From positions 11,315,001-11,379,000 of the forward strand of contig CANTUV010000004.1 in assembly GCA_947685225.1 (NCBI GenBank): 64,000 bases of DNA. Direction: 5' to 3'. The stretch is from Garcia nutans. Lineage: Eukaryota > Streptophyta > Magnoliopsida > Malpighiales > Euphorbiaceae. Shown piece after piece: positions 35,646 through 48,358 of the stretch. Made by a program: the position numbers and the translations under genes. Position 1 is the stretch's first letter. The number at the start of each line of letters is the position of its first letter. The notes beneath the pieces are model-generated. The model saw nothing but the letters and a program-made list of their open reading frames with translations. It was not told where the DNA came from and ran no database searches.

Positions 35646-36487
35646 TAATAGAATTAGGTCATATATTGAAATCTAATGGTATGTTTTAATAATTTAATTG
35701 TTGGCTTGAATCGAATAAGATTGAGATGTTGGTATATTGTGACAGATAGATCAATTAATCTAGATTTCTCTAAGATTGTGAATCATTATTGAGATTTAAT
35801 ATGTATAGTTGTACTAAGAGTATAAGATATATGTGATAATGTATATGAGGTAAAATTCTGATATGTGTATGGACATGAATGAGTTAAGATATATCAGTTG
35901 TAAATGATGATAGAAGGAAAAAGGTTAATTATCTGTAAAGTAAGTTTAAAGGCATTGTATTAATATTAATGTTAAGTGAAAAACATGTTAAAGAAGGAAT
36001 TAAGTGTATGAAAAATAAGAATATTGTTATAAATTAAGATTTGATAAGTGTTTATTTTGAAAATGACTGTAGTAACGGGACAATCAATATTGATATATAA
36101 TTCAATAACCTCTAAATTTAAAGTTAAGAGAGTATCTATAAAGAGATGAAGTGATAAAATATCTTGAACATAATAGATGGGTGAGATATATGTATACTAT
36201 AAGAGGAGCTGATTCTTGTATAAAGATAAATTAATTGGGAATGTAATGAGTTATCTTGATTGCTTTGTTGAGAAAGTAATAATATATATATATATATATA
36301 TAATGATGAGTTATGAAATTGGGAGAAGATGATTGACTCTAAGGGGGAGAGTAGAGGTTACGTGATTTGATGAAATAATAACTTAAGAATATGATTAACT
36401 TCATATGAAAAGTAAGATGGTATTTTGTTAAGAATGGATTGTTGCCATACTGGAAAATTTCGAGGACGAAATTATTTAAGGGATTTT
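35646..36487 (+). other. Element E internal region, right part
   Basis: This is AT-rich and non-coding, with a TA run at about 36284-36302. It ends with AATTTCGAGGACGAAATT (36456-36473) and a short purine stretch, like the sequence before the polypurine tracts of G and H. Confidence 0.6.
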
Positions 36488-36801
36488 TGATGTACTTGTG
36501 AATAGTAATTGTGAGAGAGTATGTTGGTGAAATATGTAAAGAAAATATTATAAGAGATAGATGTATAAGAAGGATGATATGTATATATTATATTTGGAAA
36601 AAAAACATGGGAAATATAAATGCAATATATAAGACATATACATATACACAACATATACAAGATGTATATATTGGTGTAGGAAAAGTAAATTGTAAAGTAA
36701 TTAATTAATAATGATGATGATAATAATGATAAGAGAAAAAGAAGAAAAGAAAGTCAAAGAATGACCAATATTTGTGGTGGATAATTTTTAGGGGTATTTA
36801 A

Positions 36802-36802
<1 letters not shown>

Positions 36803-36881
<79 letters not shown>

Positions 36882-36983
36882 AGATAAGGATGAGAGTTTG
36901 ACAAGAGAGCTTTCACTTTTCTTTCTTTCTTTCTTTCTTCTTCTTCTTCTTCTTCTTGAATGTGGGAGAGAGAGAGAGAGAGA
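36803..36983 (+). repeat. Compound microsatellite
   Basis: About 24 ATT units (36803-36875) are followed by CTTT and CTT units (36915-36957) and GA units (36965-36983). They lie within the 3' LTR of element E. Confidence 0.95.
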
Positions 36984-37477
36984 AAGAGATAAAAGTATGA
37001 TTTTGTTCACATATACATCAAATTCATAAGGGTTTTAAGAGAATTGAAGGTGGATATTGAAGATTTGGCAAAGAATTCAAGTAAGTGTTCTTTTCCTTGT
37101 GTTGATTTCTATAGATTGAGTTTATATTTGATATGGTTAGTGTGTGAAGGTGATGATAATGAAAGATTGAAGTATATAAATATATATATGTTGAATTGGT
37201 ATTCAGATGATGATAATATGGTTATTTGTGAGGATGATGATTAATTGTTGAAATTGTTTAGTAAGGATTTAGTATAAATGAGTTGGAGAATTGAGTAATT
37301 GATACATGGATGATGTATATAATGATTATTATTATGATATGTTGAAGTTATATAAGTGTTGAATTGATAGGTGATTTATGAATACAAACCAAGATGTTGA
37401 TTAAGGGTGTTGTAGTATGGATTTTGGAGTGATTGTGTTTACATGGATAAGAGTTCGAAATGCATAATTTATGCTTG

Positions 37478-37835
37478 ACACGGCCAGTGACATGGCCATG
37501 TCGTTGGGCATGTCAACGGTGCTGAGTTTAATGTTTGTGACACAACTATTAACACGGCTATGTCATTGGGCATGTCATAGCTACTGAGAGATAAAGTAAT
37601 TGACATGGCCATGAACACGCCCGTGTTGTTGGGGGTGTCAATGTTTCTGTGAGGCAGAATGAATGACACATCCAGTGACACACCCATGTCACTGAGCATG
37701 TCATAGCCACTGTGTTGAGGAAGGATTGACATGGCCAGTGACACGCCCATGTCACTGAGCGTGTCAAAGCTTCTGTGTTGTTGGTTTAGGGCACGATCAG
37801 GGACACGCCCGTGTTGTTGAGCGTGTCATGTGTAG
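37478..37835 (+). repeat. Array of GACACG...CGTGTC hairpins (element E)
   Basis: Five or six units of about 60 bp contain small palindromes such as TGACACGC, 12 bases, then GCGTGTCA. Related arrays lie in both LTRs of element G. The units are imperfect and vary in length. Confidence 0.85.
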
Positions 37836-39007
37836 AGTTTTCCCTAGTTAGTTCTTATTCTTATTTTCTTATGTGTATCACTAAGTGAGTGTGTATAATC
37901 ACCTTTGGATTAGGTTTTGAAGAGATTTGAGTTGCCTTAATCCAAATGTTAAAGGATTCTTGGAAGAGGAGTTTGGAATTGGCGTGAGTTGCTCTTAGAG
38001 GTAAGTACAAACCTTATATGATTGTATATATTTGCATGACTTTGGGACTTAACACATTTGGTTGGAAAATGTGTTAAGTTATTTATTATATTGTTGATGC
38101 TTGAGAATGATGCTATAATTTGCATAATGTGAAAGATATAATGATCATTCAAAATTTATGTACATTGCAATTGGTTGTGTATACCTTAATGATGAGATGT
38201 GAAGCCATTGTTGTTGGCTATAATGATGCAAATGAACTATTGAGGCATTGTGCCTAGATGATAATGAGAAAATGATAATGTAATTGATAATGAAGTAATA
38301 AAAGAATTGTGTGCCTAATATGTTATTCAATTTTCAGAGTTTTATTGTTGGTGGCATGCCTAAAAGTAACAATCCCTTGAAGCTGGGTTGGGCTTGGTCC
38401 TTGAAGCTAAGTTGGGTTGAAGTTTAGCATGCTTAACTCCCCTTGAAGCTTGGTTGGGCCTAGTCCTTGAAGCCTAGTTGGGATGTTACATATGAGATGT
38501 TTCTCATTGTGATAATGATTTGCCTACAGGCTTGTTAAATGTGAATATTGAACCAAAACATTAACTTTGAAAGTTGAATGGCATATTAGTTTCTTTGGGC
38601 CCATGCTTGTCTTTGCTTTATTGTAAATTGTGGAATAAGATAAAATGTTATGAGATATATGATGATAATTATGGAATGAGATGATTACAATACATAAGTA
38701 AATTACTGAAAATGAATGTGGCTTGAGAAACTATGTTGAATGATGAGATTATGAAAATACAATATGATGTGTAATATGTATATGGATGTGGAAATTGTGA
38801 GTATTATTTCATGAATGTTCTGATAAGTCATTGAATTGTGGTTTGTTGTAATGATATATGTGTATATGTATATAAATTATGAGATTAGTGGAAATATATG
38901 AAGAGTGCATTGAAAAGGGAAAAACATGATAAGGAAATGATGATACATGATGTTAATATTTGAAGTATGATTTTTCTGTAATGTATGTTTCAAATATTTA
39001 TTTATAC

Positions 39008-39055
39008 TAATAAGCTTCGAACTTAGCACGGTTGTGTAAATCGCGCAGGTGAGTA
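39008..39055 (+). other. Double-hairpin module with splice donor, element E
   Basis: Stem 1 is altered (TAAG/CTTA) and stem 2 is partly preserved (GCACGGT against ATCGCGC). It is followed by CAGGTGAGT, which matches the consensus 5' splice site exactly. Confidence 0.65.
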
Positions 39056-39400
39056 GATGGTTGATCTGGGAGTCAAACCGTTATGCCACGAGAAGGGTAA
39101 GAGTATTTCGAGACCAACTAGACGGTGGTGCATACATGTACAATTTGATTATGTTGTATTTTGATAAAAATGTATATATACATAAGTGAAATTTGGAAAA
39201 GACAAGTTAATTTTTATATATGTAATATCATCAAAAATATAATGATTTTGTAAATGTTCTTTAAATCAAATGTAATATTGTTTGGAACTAAGGTAAAGGT
39301 TTTAAACTGTAATGAAAAGTGACATCCTTATACTTTATATATGTATTGTATGTATACAAGATATATGTATAGTACTTATATAGAGTAAAGGGGTGTTACA

Positions 39401-39675
39401 GTGTAATTGATAAATTTTGAAATGTCCAAATTACAAAAAAAACTCTAGCGAATTTTTTTCCAGAGATTTTCATATAAAATGTTTATTTTGGGTTCCTATA
39501 ACAAGTAAAGAATATTTATATACTATTTAATTTTATATATTTAGTATTTGAAAATTTAAATCAGAAATGTGAAAAAAAATTTTAAATCGGTCTGTGACAT
39601 TTTTGTACCGTATATGCATATTTTACGTATGCTGAAAATATGTATTATACATATATAGGGTATAAGTGTGTTACA
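39401..39675 (+). repeat. 3' end fragment of another Gypsy LTR
   Basis: It ends GGTATAAGTGTGTTACA and resembles the end of element G's LTR, including a TGTGACATT block. No primer site follows. Element E may have inserted into or beside it. Confidence 0.55.
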
Positions 39676-39785
39676 AGACCAATCTCCAAAGAATAAAGAT
39701 CCATTATTAAAGGGTAAAGACCTAATTTCCAAAGGATTAAGATCCATTTCTGAAGGGTAAAAACCCAATCTCCAAAGGATAAAGA
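39676..39785 (+). repeat. Tandem repeat at the G insertion site
   Basis: Two and a half units of about 43 bp share CCAATCTCCAAAGGATAA and AGATCCATT. Element G begins inside the third unit; AAAGA at 39781-39785 is its left flank. Confidence 0.75.
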
Positions 39786-40619
39786 TGTAATATCCAAAAA
39801 TTTAAATATATATATATATATATATTAATTTTTGAAAATTAAATAAATGATTTAAAAGTATATATATACATATAATTAAGTGAAAAAGGGAAATGTGTAT
39901 ATGATATATATATGTAGATATACATAATATATACAAGTCAATATTTTAATATGGGTCAAATGTTATTTTAATTATTAAAATATTAATTAAGTGGTTAGTG
40001 GAAGATGATATTTTTTTAGGTATTAATTAAGTATTATATTTTTACTTGGTGAAAAGTAAAATTTGGATAATTGTGTGGTTAAAAAGAGATTAGTTGGATA
40101 AAGAGGAGTTGGTGATTATCTTCTTCTTCTTTCTCCATTGAAGCTGGCTACTTCCATCAAAGAAAAAAAGAAATTTTCTTCTTGTTAACTCAAGTAATTG
40201 AAGGATTTCAATTGTTTAAGTTGGAGTTTTAAGAATTTTCTCCATATTTGGTAAGTTTCCAACTTGTTTTCTTGATTTTCTATGGAAGTTTGTATATGTG
40301 TTAATTGGATGTTTGGTGTAGTATGTGTTAATGGTTGTTATTGGTATGTTTGAAGTTCTTTTGGGTAGTTAACTATGAATTTGGGGTTGGATTGAAGAAA
40401 AGGTTAAGTTTGGTGAAAAGAATAAGAGTTTTGGGTTGTGTAACTTTTAAGTTGTGAAGTCATGTTTGTAATTGTGTGTTTTTGCTTTTACTTGAGTTGC
40501 TTTGATGCTTATACAAGTATTTTGTGGTTAAATGATGGATTTGGTTGAGTTTGTATAAAGTTTGAAAAGGGTGATGAAAGATAATTTTGGATGTGACAAT
40601 TATGTATTGATATCAGGAT

Positions 40620-40985
40620 TTTTGGCCTGACACGTCCGGTGACACGGCAATACCTTTGGGCATGTCGATGGTTCTATTTTTAGTGTTGATGACACATGCA
40701 GTGACACGCCCATGTTACTGAGCGTGTCACAGCTTCTGTAATGTTATAGTATTGACACGTGAAGTGACACACCCATGTCACTGAGCATGTCATGTCTACT
40801 GTGTTATAGGAGTTTTGGCACGGGCAGGGACATGCTCATGTCTCTGGACGTGTCCTATTTGCTATAATACAGAGCTTAGGACACGGTCATTGACACACCC
40901 ATGTCACTAAGCTTGTCAAAGTTTCTGTGTTGTGGGTTTAGGGCACGGTCATTGACACGCCCGTGTTGTTGAGCGTGTCATGTGT
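40620..40985 (+). repeat. GACACG...CGTGTC hairpin array, G 5' LTR
   Basis: About six units, each with a CCCATGTCACTGAG-like loop between GACACG and CGTGTC arms. This is the counterpart of 37478-37835 and 62315-62662. Confidence 0.85.
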
Positions 40986-41986
40986 AGAGTTTGCCCTAGA
41001 TAGTTCTTTTCCTTATTTTCCTTTGTTTATTTTATCATTGTGTTGAGGGGTTTCGTTTATACCTATAAGTGTATCACTAAGTGATTATTTATAATCAGAT
41101 TTGGTTTAGGCTTTGAAGAGACTTGAGTTACCCTAGTCCAAGTGTTGAGGGATATCTTGGAAGAGGAGGTTGAAAATGGTGTTTGTTGCTTTTAGAGGTA
41201 AGCACAAACTTTGAATAATTGCTTATATTTACATGACATTGGGACTTAACACATTTGGTTGGAAAATGTGTTAAGTTACTTACTACATTGTTGGTGCATG
41301 AGTAATATGCTATGATTTGTATAATGGCACAAATGCATTATATGTAATGTGAACTTTGTGCAAAATATGATAATGACCCAAAACATATGCGTAATGGAAT
41401 TTGTTATGTATAAATTAAAGATGGTATGTAAAGTCATTGGTGATGGCTATAATGATATAAATGAGATAATTGAGGCATTGCGTCTAGCTTGATCTTGAGA
41501 TAATGAGAAAGATATTGATAATGGAATTATAAAAGAATTGTGTGCCTAGTATGTTATTCAATTTTCAGAGTTTTGTGTTTGGCGGCATGCCTAAAACGTA
41601 ATAGTCCCTTGAAGCTGGGTTGGGCTTGGTCCTTGAAGCCTAGTTGGGATGTTACATGATGTAGCAGTCCCTTGAAGTTGGGTTGGGCCTAGTCCTTGAA
41701 GCCTAGTTTGGATGTTACATATGAGGTAATCCTCATTGGGATTATAATTTACCTTCGGGGCTCGACACATGGTGTCATCTTGGACAAAAGCAGTAACTTT
41801 GGGATTTGAATAACATATTAGATTCTTTTGGGCCCATGCTTGTGTTTGCTTTTATGTGAATTATAAATTTTGGAACAATTGAGCAATATATTAGGATATA
41901 ATGATATAATGTTATGAGATATAATATCCTCATGTGTTGTGCATTGACATTCCATTTGAACTATATTGTTATCAAAGTTTGTATCA

Positions 41987-42032
41987 CTAGGCTTTTGGCT
42001 TAGCGCGATTGTAATTCATCACGCAGGTGACA
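41987..42032 (+). other. Double-hairpin module, G 5' LTR
   Basis: Stem 1 is CTAGGC/GCTTAG, pairing with one G-U. Stem 2 is GCGCGAT against ATCACGC, and CAGGTGACA follows at once. In the 3' LTR copy (63663) stem 2 is perfect. Confidence 0.75.
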
Positions 42033-42467
42033 GGATAAATCTGGTTGAACTGAAGAGTTCGTCTAGACCAAGTCGAGTCTAGGCTTGAGACCTTAAGTGC
42101 AGAGTTGATTGTTGGACATTAAGATCAGAGATAAACTGCCAGCAAGTATACATTTTATATTTTTGTACATATTCATTTCATGTACATTATGTTATATTTT
42201 GGTGTATATATTTGTATATTCCGCTCACTATCAAAAATGTTTTGGATAAACCTTTGGTAAAGAAGTTATATATGTGTTTTAGCAAGTAATATTTCATCTA
42301 TTATTTATATGATATTAGTTGAATGTTTTAAGTTTACACAGATTTTATAAGTAAAGATTTGATATTTTAAAATGGGTTGTGACATTCTTATATATTATAT
42401 TCGTATATTACATATGTTGGGTGTATGTAGTGTACGTATATTGGGTATAAGGGTGTTACATTTGTTT

Positions 42468-42480
42468 TGGTATCGGAGCC
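42468..42480 (+). other. Element G primer-binding site
   Basis: TGGTATCGGAGCC lies seven bases after the LTR and matches the iMet site with one change. Confidence 0.85.
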
Positions 42481-42642
42481 TAGGTTTGAGGTTCCCAACC
42501 TAGGTGGGTTGTAAGAGAAAGAAAATTGAGATTTTTAAATATGGTTTTTAAATATGGTTTTTAAATATGATACATGCATTGGCACTGGTAGTTTCTAATC
42601 TCTGACGTGCAATTTCTGCTATGTTTGCAGATATAGGTAGTT

Positions 42643-45600
42643 ATGGCGTCTTAGAGATGTCAGTCTACAAAGGGTAGTGTATAGAGTGTGGCTCTGGGTG
42701 AGGGTAGAGATAAAGATAGAGTTGAGATAGTTGGAGGGGCACCTACTCCTATGCCAGAGAGACCAGCAGTTGATGAGATTTCATCGGGCTGGGTACAACA
42801 TATGGTGGAGCAGTTGAGGTAGGCTCCAGTTCAGCAGCCGCCGCCGCCGCAGCCGCAGCCGCGGTTATCGACGAGGAAATATGATAAGTTAAGGAAGTAT
42901 GGAGCTGAGGACTTTATTGGTACTACAGACCCCGCTGTAGTAGAGCAGTGGCTAGATAGAGTTCAAAGAGTGTTCATCCAGCTACAGGCTACTCCAGAAG
43001 AAAAGTGTGATTATGCCAGATCTCTTTTGCAAAAGGATGCATATGATTGGTGGAAGACAGTTTCACATGCCCTGAATGATCCACCAATCCTGACCTACGA
43101 TGATTTTCTGCGGGAGTTCGAGCATAAGTATACTCCAAAGGAGTATAAGGATGCAAAGAAGATAGAATTCTTGATTTTGAGGCAGGATACTAGGACCGTG
43201 TTGGAGTATGAGATAGAGTTTACTCGAATGAGTCAGTTTGTTGGTGGGATTATTTTTTATGAGATTGACCGGTGTCGGAAGTTTGAGGAGGGGTTGAGAC
43301 CCTCTATCATGTACATTATCGCAGGCTCCCGATATCAAGATTTTTCTCAGTTGGTTGCAGCTACCAGGAGTGTTGAGAGAGCACAGGGTCTTGCAGCAGC
43401 TGCAAAGAGACCCTAGAGTAGGTAGGGTCTTCATCTGTGAAGAGAGGCCAAGGAGAATATTTTTTGAGGTTCGGTAGGAGCCAGAGATAGTCAGGTAGGT
43501 CAGTACAGCAGCAAAGACAGAGATCAAGACCTACAGTTTCTGTGGCTAGTGCTCCGACTCCAGTAATTCAGAGGCCAATTCCATATACCTATGTCCATTG
43601 TGGTAGGGCACACAGGGGTGCTTGCTGGAAGACAGGTGAACCAGCAGTGTGTTATAGATGTTGGTCACCAGATCACTTCTTCAAAGATTGTCCATAGCCA
43701 TCGGAGGATAAACATACAGATACGGTAGCTTCTCGACCCAGTGTTAGAGGGGGTCGTAGTGGCAGAGGTTTTAGCATAGGGGGTCGGACATGGTCTGGTT
43801 AGAGAGGAGGATCTATCGTAGGTAGTAGACCAGATGAGGCAGGGCCATCTCAACTGGTATATGTGATGCAGAGGTAACCAAATACTTCAGCTGTTATTGC
43901 TGGTACTTTTTCTTTATTTGGTATTTCAGTTCTTGCTTTGATAGACCTTGGGTCGACTCATTCATATATTTGTGCATCCATCTTGCCTGTGACTGATTTG
44001 CATTCAGAGTCCCTAGGATTTGATGTTTTGGTGACAAATCATTTAGGACATAGTGTTGTAGTTAGTAAGGTGCACCGAAATAGTCTGGTTGTAGTTTAGG
44101 ATGAGGAGTTCCTTGGTGACTTGATTGAGATGTCTTTCAGGGAGTATGATTTAATTTTGGGCATGGATTGGTTATCCAAGCATGGGGCTGTGGTAGATTG
44201 TCAGCAAAAGTGTGTTACCCTGAGAACCTGTGATGGTAGGAATGTGATGGTATCTAGTGAGTAGAGACATCTTTCATCCATATTTTTTTCAGTTGTTTCA
44301 GCTAGGAGGGTGATTCAGAAAGGATGTGAGTTCATTCATATATTTGTAGATACCAGAGAAGTGGGTTCTCAGCTTGACAGCATATCCACAGTTGTTGAGT
44401 TTTCAGATGTTTTTCCTGAGGAGTTGCTAGGGATACCCCCTGAGAGAGAGATTGAGTTTAGTATCGATTTGTTGCCTGGTACCACTCCCATCTCTATTAC
44501 TCTTTATCGTATGGCACCTGCTGAGTTGAGAGAGTTAAAGGTGCAGTTGCAGGAGTTGTTGGATAAAGGGTTCGTTCACCCTAGTGTGTCTCAGTGGGGA
44601 GCACCCATTTTGTTTGTGAAGATGAAGGATGGTAACTTAAGATTGTGAATTGATTATCGGCAGTTGAATAAAGTGACCATCAAGAACAAGTATCTATTGC
44701 TTCGGATAGATGATCTCTTTGATCAGTTGAAAGGAGCAGAAATATTCTCTAAGATTGACTTGAGATCAGGGTACCATCAGTTGAGAGTCAGAGATGAAGA
44801 TGTACCTAAGATAGCTTTTCAGACGAGGTATGGGCATTATGAGTTCTTGGTGATGCCCTTTGGATTGACAAATGCACCAGCAGTATTTATGGATTTGATG
44901 AAAAGGGTATTCAGACCCTATCTAGATCAATTTGTGGTGGTTTTCATTGATGATATTTTGGTGTATTCACGTAATGAGGAGGATCATGACAAGCATTTGC
45001 GGATTATATTGTAGACTCTGAGAGAGAAGCAGTTATATGCTAAGCTATCTAAATGTAAGTTTTGGCTTGATCAAGTGACTTTTCTTGGTCATGTGGTTTC
45101 AGCACAGGGTATTAGAGTTGATCTGAGTAAAGTTGAGGCTATTTTGAATTGGATTCCACCGAAGACTGTGATAGAGGTTAGATGTTTTTTGGGTTTGGCA
45201 GGATTTTATTAACGGTTTGTGAAAGGTTTTTCTATGATAGCTACTCTACTCATCATATTACTTCGAAAGGGAGTTAGATTCATGTGGACAGATCGGTGTC
45301 AGACGAGTTTTGAGTAACTGGAGGAGATGTTGACTCAGGCTTCTGTCCTTGCTTTACCTGTGGAAGGAAAATCTTATATGATTTACAGTGATGCTTCATA
45401 TAGTAGTTTAGGTTGTGTTCTGATGTAGGAGGGCGAGTCATTGCTTATGTCTCTCGATAGTTGAAGCTGCATGAGCTAAATTACCCGATGCATGATTTAG
45501 AGTTAGCAGCTATAGTTTTTGCTTTGAAGATTTGGCGACATTACTTTTATGGGGAGAAGTGTTTCATTTATATGGATCACAAGAGTTTGAAATACCTGGG

Positions 45601-45864
45601 TGTTAAGAGAGAGTTGAATCTTCGACAAAGATGATGGTTAGAATTAATTAAAGACTATGATTGTTTAATTGATTATCATCCTGGTAAGGCAAATGTTGTT
45701 GCTGATGCCTTGAGTCGTAAGTCTTTGGCAGGTTTGACTACTTATTCGCTCTTGTTGCTTGTTGAGTTGAGAGCGTTGCATGCCAGATTTGAGTCTTGTG
45801 ATGATGGTGCATTGATGGCTCAGTTGCAATTGAGGTCGGTGTTATTGGATCATATTAGGGAGAC
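42643..45864 (+). pseudogene. Element G gag-pol, 5' part, broken
   Basis: The start is ATGGCGTCT at 42643, but codon four is TAG. Gag is clear at 42970-43416 (YDWWKTVSH, EYEIEFTRM), with zinc-binding motifs near 43600-43690. In one knuckle the Gly after the second Cys is Trp (CYRCWSPDHF). The protease region is near 43930, and the conserved motif reads IDLGSTHSYI. Reverse transcriptase has MPFGLTNAP and FIDDILVYSRN near 44860-44980. RNase H runs to about 45750. Many TAG/TAA/TGA stops interrupt it, for example at 44262, 44646, 45012, 45427 and 45632. It ends where element H inserted (GAGAC 45860-45864). The remaining pol continues at 60042. Confidence 0.9.
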
Positions 45865-47938
45865 TGTAATATCTCAAAGTGTGTCTTAGAAGTTTTGATA
45901 TAATTGTTGTTTTATTTGAATTAAATGTATATGTGTAATTGGAAAGAAAAAGAATTAAGAGAGAGTTTATATGTTGTATATATGGAAATATATATAACAT
46001 ATATACAAGTCAAAATGGATGGTCAACTAAAGAAGATATTTGTTTATTATTGAATTAATGAATTCATTAGAAGAAATAAATGAGTGGAAGAGGAAATAAT
46101 TGATTATTTTATTATTAAAAGACTTGGTGGAGAATGTTTGAAGACCATAAATTTGACTTTGTCTCTTTTTGTTTTTTTTTTCATTTTCTTTTCTTCTTCC
46201 TTCCATAAAACGTGGACTCCATCTTCACTATCACCATTTCTTTTACTTTCTTCATCTTCCTTCATTTCTTTACTTGAAACTTAGAATCCATTGGAAGTAA
46301 TTCAAATTTTTATGGGAATTAGATAGTTTATGTATGGTTTTTCAAGAAAATCACCATAAACTCAAGAATTAGAGGAAAAGAGCAAGGAAAGAGCCACTTT
46401 AATGAGACAAAAGAGAGCAAGAGAGAGTTTTGTGTTCAAGCTCAAAAAAATTGAAGGAGATTTCAATAAAGCAAGTTAGAAATTCAAGAAATTTCATTAT
46501 TTTGGTAAGTTCTCTCTTGATTGCTCTTGTTGTTTTTGAAGTTATTTTTGAGTTTGATGAAGTGTTGTTGATAATATGGTTAGGATTGCTTGTGGTGTGT
46601 TTGTATGTGTTGGAAATGGAATTAAAGATAAGAAGTTAGGTTGGTGTTGGTGATGGAAGAGTAAGAGTTGTGTTTAGTGAAATCTTTTCTGTTTTACAAT
46701 TAGTAAAGGCTGTAAATTGTATGATTTTTAATTAAATATAGAAAAATGTTCTTGAAGTGAATTTTTGATATGTTGTACCTCTATGAGTCTAGAATGACTG
46801 AAAAATATGTTGATTCGATTTTGGAATGGTTATGATTTTGGAAAGATTATTTTTATTAGACCTGTTCCAGCAGGTACCTTAACTGAGACAGCTATTTTTC
46901 GGGATTTTTAATAAAATGTAGAAAAATAATATCTAATTGAATTTTGGATATGTTGTTTCTTAGTGAGTCTAGTATTTGAGAAAAATAATTTGGAACCACG
47001 TTGATTGAATTTGTATTATGGAATTCACAAAGTTCAGAACTGCTGCCAGGATGCAGGGCAATTGGGGCAGTCTGGTTGGGTGAACTATTTGACCAAGATT
47101 TTGTGTTCAGTTTGATCTGAAATTTTAAAGGAATGATTTTAAGATGTAAAAGTTAGTTCTATAAAAATTTTAGAGTTTTTAGTCAAGTAGATTATTTTAT
47201 ACAATTTTTCAAAATAAGGATTAAGTTGAGTCCAAAACCAGAATTTACTATTCATATGGTCATTTTGCTAATACTCCTTTTTGGATTAGGTTGTGAAGAG
47301 GTTGAATTGCCCTAATCTAAGTGTTGAGAATTCTTGGAAGAGTAAGTGTATAAATTGGTGTGAGTTGGTTTTAAGGTAAGTACAAACTACATTAGTGCAT
47401 ACATTCATATGATATTGAGACTTGAGACATATTTGATTATAAATGTGATAAGGAATCTAATGCATTGTGGATGTATATTAATAATGTTATGTTTGGTATA
47501 ATGTGAATGTTGTGATGAGCATGTAAAATATGTGTTAATGCCATTGATTACATCCATTTGAATAATGAATTGATTAATGTGATTTGAAATATAACGAAAT
47601 GTGAAATGTGCAAGATGTGATGATGAAATGAAATGTGAAAGATATGATGTTATGAAGAGTTGCTTTATTGTGATTTGAGATCATATGAGATATGAGGCCA
47701 TGGTTGTTGGCTATGATAATGCAAATGAAATATAAAATTTGGGGCATGGTTGCCTAATTAATTATGAGAAATGAAATGAAAAGAGACTGATAAAGAGATA
47801 AATGAAATGATTGTGTGCCTAATGTGTTAATTCAATTTTCAGAGTTCTGTTTTTGGCGGCATGCCTATAAAGTACTGGATAGGTGAAAAGACCGGGTAGT
47901 AAGCCGATTCCAGTTGATAAATGTGAAATGTGAATTAT

Positions 47939-48092
47939 AGTAACAGTCTTGCCGGGTTGAGGATCTCCTCGAGTTAAGTCGGGTTGAGGTCCAAGAGACT
48001 GGGTCTGTTACATTTGTTTTGGTAACAGTCTTGCCGGGTTGAGGATCTCCTCGGGTAGCCGGGTTGAGGTCCAAGAGACTGGGTCTGTTACC
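47939..48092 (+). repeat. Duplicated segment in H LTR
   Basis: Two units each run from GTAACAGTCTTGCCGGG to GACTGGGTCTGTTAC. The ends GTAACAG and CTGTTAC are inverted, so each unit can fold back. The pair recurs at 59057-59210. Confidence 0.85.
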
Positions 48093-48358
48093 CTATCCAT
48101 GGATAGAGATATATATATCGCCTACGGGCTTGATGATTGTGATGATGGACCAAAGCAGTAACTCTGAACTTTGAATAGCATATTAGATCCTTTTTGGGCC
48201 CATGCTTGTCTTTGTTTTCAATGTGAATCATGAATGTTTTGATTAATTATTAAATAATGTAAGATTGTGAAATATAATATTCTCTTGAATTGATCTTGAA
48301 TCTTGATTGTGTGACATTAGCATGGCATTAAAGCATCATAGCACTGTAGTTTGTACCA

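Larger units (their letters stand above)
25451..39400 (+). mobile_element. Element E: non-coding Tekay-like LTR element
   Basis: The stretches 25451-25797 and about 39054-39400 are close copies and form the ends of two LTRs. The left one is truncated and followed by a primer site; the right LTR starts near 36488 after AATTTCGAGGACGAAATT, a sequence also found at the pol end of elements G and H. The inner sequence (25798-28465 and 35646-36487, about 3.5 kb) has no gag or pol. This fits a large non-autonomous derivative. A gag-only element is inserted in it at TGACC. Confidence 0.8.
36488..39400 (+). repeat. 3' LTR of element E
   Basis: About 2.9 kb, ending GGGGTGTTACA. It contains an ATT microsatellite (36803-36875), CTTT/CTT and GA runs (36915-36983), a hairpin-repeat array (37478-37835), a direct repeat around CCTTGAAGC (38368-38485) and the double-hairpin module with a consensus splice donor (39008-39055). 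The start is approximate because the polypurine tract is altered. Confidence 0.75.
39786..42460 (+). repeat. 5' LTR of element G
   Basis: It is 2,675 bp, from TGTAATATCC to GGGTGTTACA. It contains a hairpin-repeat array (40620-40985), a duplicated CCTTGAAGC segment (41608-41722), a block shared with E and H (about 41790-41850) and the double-hairpin module (41987-42032). Confidence 0.92.

Noticed and set aside
46430..46639. A 69-codon hydrophobic ORF found three times (also 53612 and 57548)
   Set aside because: It recurs only because the H LTR recurs; all three LTRs are near identical, so there is no independent evidence of selection on protein.
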